Source: Eonycteris spelaea
Lineage: Eukaryota; Chordata; Mammalia; Chiroptera; Pteropodidae
Direction of reading: 5' to 3'
Length of the DNA stretch: 64,000 bases
NCBI GenBank assembly: GCA_003508835.1
Contig: PUFA01000312.1
Location: 682,501 to 746,500 of the forward strand
Shown: positions 1 to 34,700 of the stretch, one piece after another
How the letters are laid out: the number at the start of each line of letters is the position of its first letter
How positions within the stretch are numbered: the stretch's first letter is position 1
The notes under the pieces: generated by a model
The model's input: only the letters and a program-made list of their open reading frames with translations
What the model was told of the DNA's origin: nothing
Databases searched by the model: none
Position numbers and translations under genes: made by a program

Positions 1-284
1 ACGTCCTGAGCCACCGTGTGTCACCCTCCAGTATCTGTTCTCTGAACTCTGCTCTTTCTCTCCCTGATTCCAGCCCTGCCCCTCCCGCTTGATTACGTCT
101 GGCCCCGCCCCCATCTCAACATCCTTCCTCACAGCTGCTGAACACCCCCCAACTCCCTACCCCCCCCAACCCCCCCCCCCCGTTCACCGTGGGGTGGAGC
201 ATACTCCCCGCCTTTGGGGGTCGGGGACGTGACCTCTTTGGGGCCGCTTTTCGGCCCACCGCAGCCATACAGATGGGATTAGAG

Positions 285-545
285 ACTGTAACCTTCTGAA
301 CCTGCTTCTTTCGCTCAGTGCAATGCCTTTGAGACCGCTTTGTGTGGCCGCAGGTCTCTTTCTTGTCACTGCCTAGTAAGATCGCGTGTGTGCAGGTCCC
401 ACTGTTTACCCATTCACCTGCTGAAGGACATTTGGGTTGTGCCTAGTTTGGAGAGATTATAAATAGTGTGACTGTAAACATGCAAGTGTGATGTTGGGGG
501 TAAACGTAAGTTTTCATCTCTCTTGGGTGAGACTTTTAAAACCTG
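285..545 (-). mobile_element. L1 LINE 3'-end fragment
   Basis: Matches the antisense of old mammalian L1 3' sequence: CTGCTTCTTTCGCTCAGTGC, then GAAGGACATTTGGGTTGTGC and TTTTCATCTCTCTTGGGTGA. Confidence 0.65.
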
Positions 546-794
546 TGCTTATGTTACGCTATTTCATTGAGGGCATATAATATACAATGTGTATATAATA
601 CAATGTAACAATAATATACCGCTAGGAGTTAAATACTCATGTAACCACAGGGTGGAGAGAGGTAGAGACCCGAGACTCAGAAAGGTCTTGTGAGTAGCCT
701 GGGGTCAAATCTGTGTCTTCTTGACCACCCCCAGCCCCACCCCCCTACAGCCCCCCCCCACACACAGAATGACAGCTATGTGTGTGAGGGCGCC

Positions 795-975
795 AGGGCA
801 CTGGGTGGTTAGGGGTACAAACCACCGGGGCCACATCACCTGGGTTCAAACCCTAGCTCTGCCCTCTGCAGCTGTGTGACATTAGCCAAGTGACTCTGCC
901 TCTCTGTGCTTCGATGTCCTTGTTTGTAACACGGAATGGCGATAGCATTCGCCTTCTGGGGTTCTTGAGGAAATA
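795..975 (+). mobile_element. MIR SINE
   Basis: MIR core pattern: ACCTGGGTTCAAACCCTAGC, CAGCTGTGTGAC, CAAGTGACTCTGCCTCTCTG. Confidence 0.75.
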
Positions 976-3900
976 AACGCATGGAGGGATGTGATGTCAT
1001 GGGGATTACTGTGCCAGGGAGCTCTCTCAGTGTTATTTTTAATTTTTCAACAAATTTCTATAGACCCTCTGTATATGCCAATGTTTTGGATACACTGGCA
1101 ATCAAAACAGACAAAAAAATAAAACACCCCCAAACCTCTGACATCATGGAGTTTGTATGCAACCTGAGCAGCAAGGCACACAGTCAATTTAACGTGTGAA
1201 CAGTCAGAGCTTCTCCAAGGTGACCAGTGCCATGGGAAAGCAAGTACGTGGGCAGGAGGGCGGGTTCGCTTGTACACGGAGCTTCATGGGAGGTCTCTGT
1301 GACAAGCGGTGACGTGGGAGCAAAGACTCGCAGGAGGTGAGGGTGCCAGTCACAGGCCGGAATGGAAGATGGAGAGGACAGGCCGTGCAAAGGCCCTGAG
1401 GCAGGGCCCGGCCCAGAGCAGAGCAGCGAGACCAGTGTGGCCGGAGCTGAGTGGGGGGTGGGAGAGGCAGAGAGGGGCGGGGGCTGATGGTGCTGGGCCC
1501 TGAGGTCACGGCGAGGACTCTGCTTTCACCGAGTGAGACGGGAGGCTTTGGGGCACAGGAGGGACAGAAGTCCTCTCAGGCTCTACCCTGATGCTCCTGG
1601 CAGCCGTGTGGGGAGGACAGACTGTTGGCGGCAGGGGCAGAAGCAGAGAGGTCAGGGAGGGGGCGACCGTGATAGTCCGGGCCAGCGGTGACAGCAGCTT
1701 TCAATCCTGACCCAGTCCCTTCAAGGGAGACCTTCTTTCCCATTCTCTGCCTCCAGGCGAGCAAACCGAAGCCCAGAGGGGTTAAGCCGTGTATTCAAGG
1801 TCACACAGCCAGTTGGTAGCAGAGCCTGGGTTCAAGTCCAAATCTAACTTCGGCCAGTCTTGTTCTCCCCTGCGTCGGCTGGGCTGCCTCTGGATGGGTA
1901 ACAGCCGCCACTCCCAGAAGGTCTTTACTGCACACCTGTTGCATGCCAGGCCCTGGGGATAAGACACTAAATGAGACAGACGCACTGTGTCTCAGTGGCA
2001 GAGGGAAGGGTGGAGGCTCAGACAGGAATTTGCTGAGCTCGCCTTTGAAGACTGCTGTGTGATCTTGGGGAAATACATTAACCTCTCTGGGCCTGCATTT
2101 CTTCTGTCACAAAGCGGTGCTCTCAGCCTCCACCCCATAAGGTTCTGGGAAGAGTCTGCGATAATACATGTCCTTGACATAGAATTTCCTTCCCCTGGGC
2201 CAAGGGAAACTCAGACGGGGTCTTGGAGGTCTGAGGAGGCGGGAGGAGGGGCCTTGAGTTCCAGGTGAGGAGCTGCGGCCAGGCAGCGGAGGTCCCAGGG
2301 GTGAGGAGGAGACCTGAGCTGGACCAGGGCCATGGGGACAGAACGGGAGGACCAGGGCTGGTGGACTGTGGGAGGCGGGAGGCAGAGGGGTCCACGCGTT
2401 GGACCATTCTGAGAGTCTCCGGTCCTGGGGTCCCTCGGAGCAGGCAGGCCGGGCGCCTTCCAGGAGTCCAGGCAGGTCCTGTTGTGTGGGCCAGTTCCTC
2501 CTGCGGCAGCCTCCGACACAGGTGGACTGTCATCATCATTCCTCTGTTTCTGTTGAGTGGCAGCCGCAGGCCGGGCCCCAGACATGGCCTGGAGACAGAA
2601 CAGGCTTGTGACCGACCTGGGGAGAGAGAAGGTCCCCTTGGGGCCAGATTGGATTTTCGAGGTGGGGAGAGAAGGCGCACAGCATCCGTTTCAGGACCCG
2701 CCCATGCGTGCGACTCAGCCAGGCGGGGGCCCAGGCGGGGGCCTCCCCAGCCTCCGTGCTCAAGCTCAGAGCTGGCAGGGGACTGCGTCCCCAGCAGGAG
2801 GAGTAGCAGCCGCAAAGGCCTGGGAGTGGGAACAGCGCTCAGGGCCTTTGGGGAACTGAGCTGGAGTGTGGGATCCCAGGGGACAGAGGGGCCGGCACAG
2901 AACGTGTCCATGAGGCTGAAGTTCCTATCTCACCTCTGCCTGGTACTTACATGAGGCCTTGGCCCGATCGCTCTGCCTCCCTGAACCCCCATTTTCTCAC
3001 TGTAGCATTGTAAAATGCGGGGAGACCCCAGCTCCCCGCATTCGTGCCTCGCGCTTGGTGAATATCAATGCTCGGTTATTTGTTGAGGGACTGGCTGTTC
3101 TGGGCTCCTGGGGTCAGTGGTCTGGGCTCTGCTGGCCTGGGGTGAGGCCAGGCTTTGGATGCTCTGAAGGCTCCCCGAGGAATTGTAAAGTCCCGGGACT
3201 GGGAGCCTCGGAGGCGGACGGAGAGCATAACCACTGCTCCTTGATGTTCCTTCTCTCCTTCCTGGTAAACCCCCTTGTGCATCGCACGCACGTGCATCAC
3301 ACACTGGTGCAGCACACGCGCGTGCATCCACACGTTCATTCATCCAAACGCTGCTTGAGCGCCAGCGACGTCCCAGCGTTGTGGACCCCACCCTGGCCGC
3401 CTGGGTTGCAGCTGGGACCCGAGCTGGAGGTGACGAGTGCTCACTTACACATCCAGTGACTATCCAGGGACTCCCGAGAGGCCCAGGGTCTTTCCCTAGT
3501 CAGCGTTTTCCTCCCCTGTAAACCCAGAGGAAACATCTCCCCAGGAACTGTCCCGAGATCAAAGACGGAGATCAAGCCAACACCAACGGGAGCTTTAGTT
3601 TCCTGAGCATGTATCAGGAGCCAGGCGCTTCGCATATTTCATCCTTTTAATCCTCGGGTAGGAGTAAAACCCTGAGGTAGATGTTACCGTTATCCTCAAG
3701 TGACAGAAGAGGAAACCGAGACTCGGAGAGGGACGACTATTGCCCGAGGCCCAGAGACAGCCAAGTTCTAGGCACTTACCTGCTATGCTAATCTGCCTGG
3801 TAACTGATGACCTCACAGCTCCCACAGCAGTGACATCACTAAGACCATCACCCACCCTCCGCCATTGGGGTACCCGATGACATCACCAAACAATAACGTA

Positions 3901-5598
3901 ATTATTGTGAGCTGAGGGCCTACTGTGTGCCAAATGCTGTGCTAAGCAGCCCCTCCTCTGGGCTCAGTGTCCAGTGTTGCCTCTGTCACTGGATTAATAA
4001 TAACTTTAGCCCAGGTTTATTAAATGTGGCCCATCAGCCAATCATTTTACTGGTATTGACACATTAAACCCTCCCACTATCCCTACTGTCAAAAATGTGT
4101 TTGAATGTCCCATAGTTGGAATCCTGGGATCTGGATGCTCTTGCATCCTTCATCCTGCATCCGAAGTTAAGTTTCTGAGTTTCATCTGTGCAGTCGGAGC
4201 CCAACCCTCTATATACTAGGGTTGGGAACATCCTTCTCACACCTTGAAATGAAATCCGCAGACGACTTAACCTGCCTACATTTTTTCCTCCCAGTTCAAT
4301 GTATTCTCCCAGGTGAACTACACAGACACACGTGGAAGGTCGTGAAGCGTGGCGGCTAAGCCTGGACTGCTTTGGGTTTGGTCGGACCTGAAGCTCACAT
4401 TGTTTTGAGGGGATTCTCCTTAAGAAAAAGAATCAAGGCAGGTGGCGACAACCCCAGGTAGAGGAAATGTTTATTTAGAAAGAGAAAAGACATCACAGCA
4501 ACTCACTTCATTCAAAGCTGACAAAATGCTGGAAACATTCCAGAAAAATAATACACGAGCTTCCGGGTTCGCACACTTCAAACCTAAATCTCCTCTCCCA
4601 CCACATACTTTTGTTTCCCCGGAGCCCTTGAAGGCGAGATATTGTGATCCGACTTCTGTCCCCGAGTTTTCACGTCATGACACCCAGGTCCCTGCAGCCA
4701 GCTGGCTCGCTGTAACAGACACAGACGTGACTTTGAACTTTATCAATATCCCACAAACGCGCAATGAAATGTGTCCCCAATTCGATGTCATCTTAGCCAG
4801 GTCCCCCAGATACCCACCCCTCTCCCACACCACGAACAGGAGACCCCAGGGGAGGGGGAGACAGAGAGAGAGACAGTGGATTAAAAAGATTGCTCTTAAA
4901 ACATCTCGCTTCAGACCATTTTGTTCCGTGTCAGGCTATGTGAGCACGTGACAGGGGATTTGGAAAGCAGCCCGAGCCAGGGCCTTGCACCTTAAGATGG
5001 TTCGAGCTTCACAGAGACTCCATGTCTGGTTAGCACGTGGCCTCTGCTTCTCCACTCTGTGGCCGGGGAGGGGCGGGCAGCAACCCCGACTTCTTTGACC
5101 TCATTTTCCTCATCAGTAAAATGGGATGGTGACTTAGTGTCTTCCTCAAGAGTTGGGGGTAAAGAGTAAATGTGTGAAACACGGTTGGCCCCACTTTGCA
5201 GACGTAAAGTGCTCCACGTCCCGCCAGCCGTGTGGCTTTGGGCGAGTCACTCCGCCTCTCTGTGCCTTGCTTTCTTCGTCCATAAATTGGGGATAATAAT
5301 CGTTGTCACCTCAGAGGATTGTTGCGGTAGACCATCTTCACTTTGCAGGTGAAAATAAAAATAGGTGTAGAGAACGTTCCTTGCCAGGGTCCTATGGGCG
5401 AGTGGGGTGCCCTTCACCCATTTACCAGCCAGCCCGCCCTCCTCTCAACATTCCTCTGTCACTTTTCCGCCACCATGTGTCCTGGAGGCCTCAGCTGTAA
5501 AGCTGGAAGCCAGGCAGGCCCCTGACCCCCCACCCCGACTCCGGGTGATCTGTGTCCTCACCTCCTCCCACTCCTCACGGTGTCCCCTCGTCCCACAG

Positions 5599-16361
<10,763 letters not shown>

Positions 16362-16368
16362 CCCGGAG

Positions 16369-16374
16369 AATAAA
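16369..16374 (+). terminator. SULT2B1 polyadenylation signal AATAAA
   Basis: AATAAA lies 8 bases after the TGA that fits the expected C-terminus. It lies 328 bases before the convergent FAM83E signal at 16702. Confidence 0.75.
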
Positions 16375-16701
16375 CGCATCGCTCCTGCCCGGGCTCCTCC
16401 ATGCGTTGTGAAGGTGGCGTGCGGCTGGTGGGCAGCAGGGGGCGCGCGAGGTCGGGCGGGGGCCGCCAGGGGACCTCGTGCCCAGGGCCTCGGGAGGGCG
16501 AGGTCCTCCTCCCCACCCCGCACACTTCCTATGGGGTGGCTGACTCAGAAGCCCCGCCCAGAGTCAAAGGTGCCGCTGCCCAGACGCCTGGGTCGTTGGG
16601 GAGAAGAGCTGAGGACTCCAGGGTCTGGGCAGAGGGACAGGGGCTGGACTCTTAGGTCTCCCCCTAGGCTGTGGAAATTCAAGTTTCAGGCACAAAGCAG
16701 C

Positions 16702-16707
16702 TTTATT
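16702..16707 (-). terminator. FAM83E polyadenylation signal (AATAAA on minus strand)
   Basis: TTTATT on the plus strand reads AATAAA on the minus strand, about 230 bases past the FAM83E stop at 16937. Confidence 0.6.
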
Positions 16708-16936
16708 CTGAGCGGAGGTAAAAGGGAGCCCCACCAACTCACCCTTAGGAGCCACAAAACAGCCCCGGCCCCTGCCAGGTTCCTCTCCCCCCACCCTACC
16801 CGCAGGTGTGTGTCCCCCCCGCCACCTCCAGTCCCTCATTACTCAGCTCCCCTCCCCAGATCTGGGTCCCGTCCCCGTGGCCAAGCTCAGTTTATCCACA
16901 TGCCTGAGCAGATGGGTCAGGAAGCTTCCCCTTGTC

Positions 16937-26520
<9,584 letters not shown>

Positions 26521-26541
26521 ACTGTCAACATCCAAAATCTT

Positions 26542-26547
26542 TTTAAT
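26542..26547 (-). terminator. RPL18 polyadenylation signal (ATTAAA on minus strand)
   Basis: The minus strand reads TTATTAAAAAGATTTT here, the typical end of RPL18 mRNA as I recall it. Confidence 0.65.
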
Positions 26548-26566
26548 AACAAGGCGGGATCCAGGG

Positions 26567-26639
26567 TAAGTTTCTATAGCTATGGCCAGCCTCACGGCCT
26601 CTGGCTCACTCAAACGTCCTGCCCTTGGAGCGCACAGGT
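26567..26639 (-). repeat. Degenerate tandem copy of RPL18 exon 7 within the 3'UTR
   Basis: These 73 bases repeat the coding part of RPL18 exon 7 (26640-26715) directly downstream in gene direction, with about 11 substitutions and one 3-base gap by eye. The copy starts at the same ACC that begins exon 7 after its splice acceptor. Its equivalent of the TAA stop reads TTA, and an in-frame TGA interrupts it. It runs straight into the CCCTGGATCC that I recall directly after the stop in the human gene. Confidence 0.85.
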
Positions 26640-30228
<3,589 letters not shown>

Positions 30229-30540
30229 AATGGTGCTGTTCCACCAAGTTCCGGAAAGAGAGAAAGGAAGCGGAGTGGGCGGGGAAAACCTTCCGCGAGC
30301 GGCGCCTCCGTGACGTCACGCGGCCGCGACGCGGCGATCTAGCGCGACGCGGGCCTCTCTATGGTAAATCGGACCGCCAGCTAGAGGAGCTTTCCCCCGA
30401 ATAAGGTGTTGGGGAACCACCAAAGAGGAAAAGGGGCTACGTCAAGGAGGGAAAGGCCAACTACGTCTGGGGCCTCTCTGGCCCGACCCAGTCCCTGTTC
30501 TCGGTACTCTTCCGGAAGAAAGACATCTGGGAGCGAGAGA
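30229..30540. promoter_or_regulatory. Shared CpG promoter between RPL18 (-) and SPHK2 (+)
   Basis: CpG-rich interval between the RPL18 start codon and the first SPHK2 exon candidate. On the minus strand a pyrimidine tract (CCTTTCTCTCTTTCC, about 30250-30266) precedes RPL18 and fits a 5'-terminal oligopyrimidine start. A full CRE palindrome TGACGTCA lies at 30311-30318, within GCGGCCGCGACGCGGCG. The head-to-head spacing suggests a bidirectional promoter. Exact start sites are inferred. Confidence 0.7.
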
Positions 30541-30644
30541 GATGACGCGCGGAGCTAGGAGGCCTCGTCGCGCGGTGACGCTCTGGCCCGAAGCCGACGG
30601 CCTCTCTGTGGCTTTTGGAGGACCGGGCGGGCCGGGTATTGGAG
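30541..30644 (+). other. SPHK2: Candidate noncoding first exon of SPHK2
   Basis: GC-rich sequence on the SPHK2 side of the shared promoter ends in a good splice donor (GGAG|GTGAGG, exon end 30644). The next strong acceptor on this strand is at 31541-31542. A short ATG ORF (30542 on) runs through the donor without recognisable similarity, so I take it as 5'UTR. The start coordinate is approximate. Confidence 0.45.
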
Positions 30645-31239
30645 GTGAGGAGGCGGGGCAAGCGGGACCAATCCAGACCTTTGGAAAACCTCTGACCGCA
30701 AGCTTCGGGCATTCCTTTATATTAGGCTGATCTCTTCTTTACCTCGTGCTGCGCTTTCCGGGCGCGGGGACTGGTCGGGGAGTCCTACTTGAGGTCTAAC
30801 TCGAGATCTTGCAGCAGCCCAGTCTATAGCAGCCAGGATTTCAACCTTTTAGGTCACGCTTCTCCCTCTGCCTCAAGATGGCCCTGCCTTGACCCCTTCT
30901 CAGCCTCTGTCACCTAGGGTCTGCTTTCCCCAGTCACAGAGAATCAAGTGGCCCAGCGGGTTCGTTGTGGTAGATGTCCACGGTCCTGGAATGCACGGGA
31001 GGCACGCTGAGGTCCCGGGCTTGGGGAGTGGAGTAGAGAGGGGATGGGTAAAAACTGAAGGAGAGGAGTTGGAGAGACTTAGAAAGAAGGAGAGATTCAG
31101 AGAAGAGAAGGAATGAAGACACATAGGGAGAGTGGACAGAGACCGAGCGTGGGGGGATGGAGACCCCGGGAGTGAGGAGACCTAGAAAGAAGAAGATGAG
31201 AGCAGGGAGGAGTGGAAACATAGGAAGAAGGCAATGCCA

Positions 31240-31445
31240 TCTGTAACCAAATGCAAACCTTGGCTCTGCTTCTTAATAACAGTGTGACCTTGAGCAAGTC
31301 ATTTAACCCCTCTTTGCTTTACTTTCATTATCTACAAAAAGGGGATGACTATAGGCCTGGCACGTAGGGTGTTTTTCAGCATTACATAGGTTACTAAAAG
31401 TGCTTAGGATGGCATCTTGCACATAGTAAGTGCTCATTAAAAATT
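31240..31445 (+). mobile_element. MIR SINE
   Basis: CAGTGTGACCTTGAGCAAGT, CATTATCTACAAAAAGGGGA, then TAGTAAGTGCTCATTAAAAA. In SPHK2 intron 1. Confidence 0.65.
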
Positions 31446-31542
31446 AGGGCCCACCCCTATTTATTGGCCTTTATCAGAGGAGACAAGATGAACTGGCTGG
31501 GGCAGTGACAAAGCTGACATCTCTTCTTTTCTCTTTTCCCAG

Positions 31543-31754
31543 GAGGCCTTACCCCTTGGGCCTCCAGCACATCCAGCCTGGTCTCCTGTAGTCTGCCCTT
31601 GAAATTCTGACTTATTCACCTTGTCCCCACAGAGCCACAGAGCCAAAGGCCAGGCCTGAACAGTGAACCTTGACTCCTTGTCCACACCACCCTCCCCATG
31701 GCCTCCAGCACAGGGCCAGGGTCTTGCTGATATAACACAGCAGAGGGCCAGCAG
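31543..31754 (+). other. SPHK2: SPHK2 5'UTR part of exon 2
   Basis: A long pyrimidine tract plus CAG acceptor (ttctcttttcccag, AG at 31541-31542) precedes 212 bases that lead into the SPHK2 start ATG at 31755. Confidence 0.6.
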
Positions 31755-34700
31755 ATGAATGGACACTTTGAAGCACAGGAGCAGCAAGACCAGGTAAGAG
31801 TCCATCTGAAAGTTAAGATCACAGTACCATGGGACAGTTTACTCATCTTCCTTGTCCCTGTTCCCCTCGTCTCTTTCTTGTGTCCCAGCCTCTTTGATTG
31901 GTGCATCTGCCTTTCTGTCTCCCAGGGTCCCAAGTTCAGGTCCCGTGTTTCCCTGTTTCTGTCCCCCTCTCTCTTGGGTCTTTCTGTGGCATGTACCTGG
32001 TGCTGTTGCTACTCTGAGTTAAACACAAGGTACATTATTTGGCAATAAATGAACTTCTTCCATTTAACTGTTTCTAGCAAGCTCTTTCCTTATCTCCTTA
32101 TGTGTGTGCTTCTTCCTACAATTCTGCCTGCTTCTGGGTCTGATATCATTCTTGTCTTGATTTCTTTCGGTTTCACCATGTCTTTGCCTCTTTCTATGTC
32201 TATCTGTAAACATCTTTGCTTTCTGTCTCTTGGTCTTGGTTCCTCTCAGTCTCTGGGCCTCCAACATTCTCTCCTTACCTTACTCCTGATTTAGAGGTCT
32301 CTCACAGATACTGTCTCTCCCACCCTTCCTTGTATCTCTGTCTTACCATGTGACTGAGTCACTCACTAGGCAGATATGTATGTCATCCTGCCTCTGCTCT
32401 AGTTTGAGCCCAAGGTGAATTGTTTGACATTTGAAAAAATTTTACATACAATATTATATCAATTTCAGGTGTACAACGTGATTCGACTTTGTATACATTG
32501 CAAAATGATCACAAGTTGAGTTACCATCTGTCACTACCATGCAGAGTTAATACAACATTATTGACTATGTTCTCCATGCTGTACATTAAATTCTTATGGC
32601 TTATTGATAATTTGTGAATTAATGAGCCTCTTCTCCCTGGTTTCCATTCTAGTGTCTGTCACCGTCTCTCTCTGTATGTCTTTAATTTTCTGGGTTTTCT
32701 TGCATCCTTACCTAGCACATTCTTAATTCTACTTTGTCTTTGTATCATTGCTTTTCTCTGCGTCTTTCTGACGCTATCTGAATAAGACACAATACTCTCC
32801 AAGCCTCTTTTTGCCTCTGACTACTTCTCTGGGCCTCTTTTATTAAGTCCCTTTGCATAACTTTGGGTTTTTGTTACCTGCATTAGGGTCAGTCTATCTG
32901 CAGCTAAAGACCTCGATCGTGCCCCTCTCTTTTATAAATCCGATGGTCGGGACTGGCTCACTTGCCCTCAAAAAAGATGGCGATATAATGGCTGGTTGTG
33001 GGGCTATGGTGCCGCCCCTGCTGCGCGTGTGCCCTGATTTACAATGGCGACCGATCTCGCGAGATTGATGCCCCGCCCAGTTCTCTGGCTCTCCCGCCGC
33101 GGCCCTTGCGCCAGACTCGCGCACTCATTGGCGCGGCTTAGGCTGCCGGCGCGGCCATTGGCTGAGCGGATGCACACTCCCCCCCACACCTCTGGGTCAG
33201 ATGGGGGCGGTTGGTGGTGACTTGAGGGGCAGCCTGGAGGAGGACCCGGCGTGTGAGGAGGGTTCGGGGCTGGGCAGGGACCTGAGTCTGGGGAACCGGG
33301 GGACCAAGAGGAACGGAGAGACGCAGGCCCAGGACTGGGGTCCAGGGTGTGGGATGGAGATGGAGAATCAGGACCGGGACTGAGGGATCCGGGAATGGAA
33401 ACCCGGGTCTGGGACTGGGTTGTGGAAATCGGAGCTGGTGGGTGAAGGCCTGGGACCGGGGAAACCCGAGACAAAGACTCAGGGTTATGGATTTGAGGGC
33501 ACCTATGGATAGAGACCCAGTCCAGCTCTGGGGTATCTGGGAAGTGGAGAGAATGCAGACCAGGCCAGCGGCTCGGGCCCAGGACTGGGGGAGATCTAGG
33601 GTTCTGTGTCTAAGCCTGATATGAGGCAAGCAGTGGGGCTTGAGGGTGGTGTGTCCACTTATGGGGGTATATCTGGGGCAGAGGTGAAGAGCAGGACTGG
33701 CAGGCGGCTAGGTGGGTGGGGCAATGGGGAACAAAGGTGAGCAGGAAGGAGGAGGCAGAACCTGGGCAGAGGAACCCGGGAGGGCCTTTGGGGAAGGGAC
33801 CTCTGGCGCGGCTCCCATCCCCTCCCTGGAGAGCAGGCGGCCAGACAGACGCCCAGGTCAGTCCTCAGAGTCCAGCTCTTGGCCCCTGACCCTTGCAGGT
33901 GCCTGCATGTGGCTCTTCTAGCTCTGACCACTTAGTCCCTCTGTGTCACATCCGTTCCTTAGTCTTTCTTGGTGTTTACATCTCCTGCCTCTCTTATCTG
34001 CTTTTTCTCCCTTGTCTTTTTGACCCTCAGAGGGCCTCCTGGAGCACTAAACTCTTACTCTCCTGAGTATCTTTCATCATCCTGGGTCTCTTTTCATTGA
34101 AGCCGTTTGTCTCCTCTCAGAGTTTCTCTGGCTCTTAGGCCTTATCCCTTTTCCTTTGTTTCTGAGTGTCTCTCTTGTTACTTTCTCTGTCTGGAGACAT
34201 GTGTTGTTTTTCTGTGTCTCTGCATGTCTCTTTCTTCCTATTATCTGCACCATCCTGATCTCTGCTCTGCCTCATTTCCCCCAAAAGCCTTTACCATCCA
34301 ACACACAGTATATTATTTTCTTTATCTTGTTTTTCTGTCTTCTAATTAGACTATAAACTCCGTGAAAGCAGGGATTTTTGTCTGATTTGTTCCGTGCTGT
34401 GTTTGCTGGGACTGGCACTGACTGGCACGTAGAGGGTACTGGGTAACTATTTGGAGAATTAATAAATGAATGAATGTTTGCATGGCTGGGTGAAGACCCT
34501 CCGAGATTCTGGCCTTCCTGTGCAACTGGTCTCTCGTATCTTCGAGGTCTCCCCACACCTGTCTGGGCCTGTCTGTCTCTGGTGCACCTGTGATCCCCCT
34601 CATTGTCTCCTGTCCACAGGCCTTGCCCCTGCTTCCCTCCAGCTGCCATGGAGGTCCCAGACTTTGATTCCTGCCCTCCTTCCTCCCCACAGAGGCTGGA

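Larger units (their letters stand above)
1..5598. other. SULT2B1 intron 1 (part)
   Basis: No coding exon recognised. Contents: an L1 3' fragment (about 285-545), a MIR (about 795-975), further MIR-like pieces near 1780-1840 and 3640-3760, and a C-run at 162-181. The first exon of the long SULT2B1 form (which should encode an acidic N-terminus) is not visible and is presumably upstream. ORFs here show no recognisable similarity. Confidence 0.6.
31794..34692. other. SPHK2 intron 2
   Basis: Pyrimidine-rich sequence (31800-32350, 33930-34330), an L1 fragment, the CpG block at 33020-33185, an L2 end (about 34345-34480) and the candidate alternative coding start at 34648. Confidence 0.55.

Noticed and set aside
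2123..2911. Long minus-strand ORF (262 codons) in SULT2B1 intron 1
   Set aside because: GC-rich composition artefact: overlapping ORFs on both strands, no recognisable similarity and no splice context.
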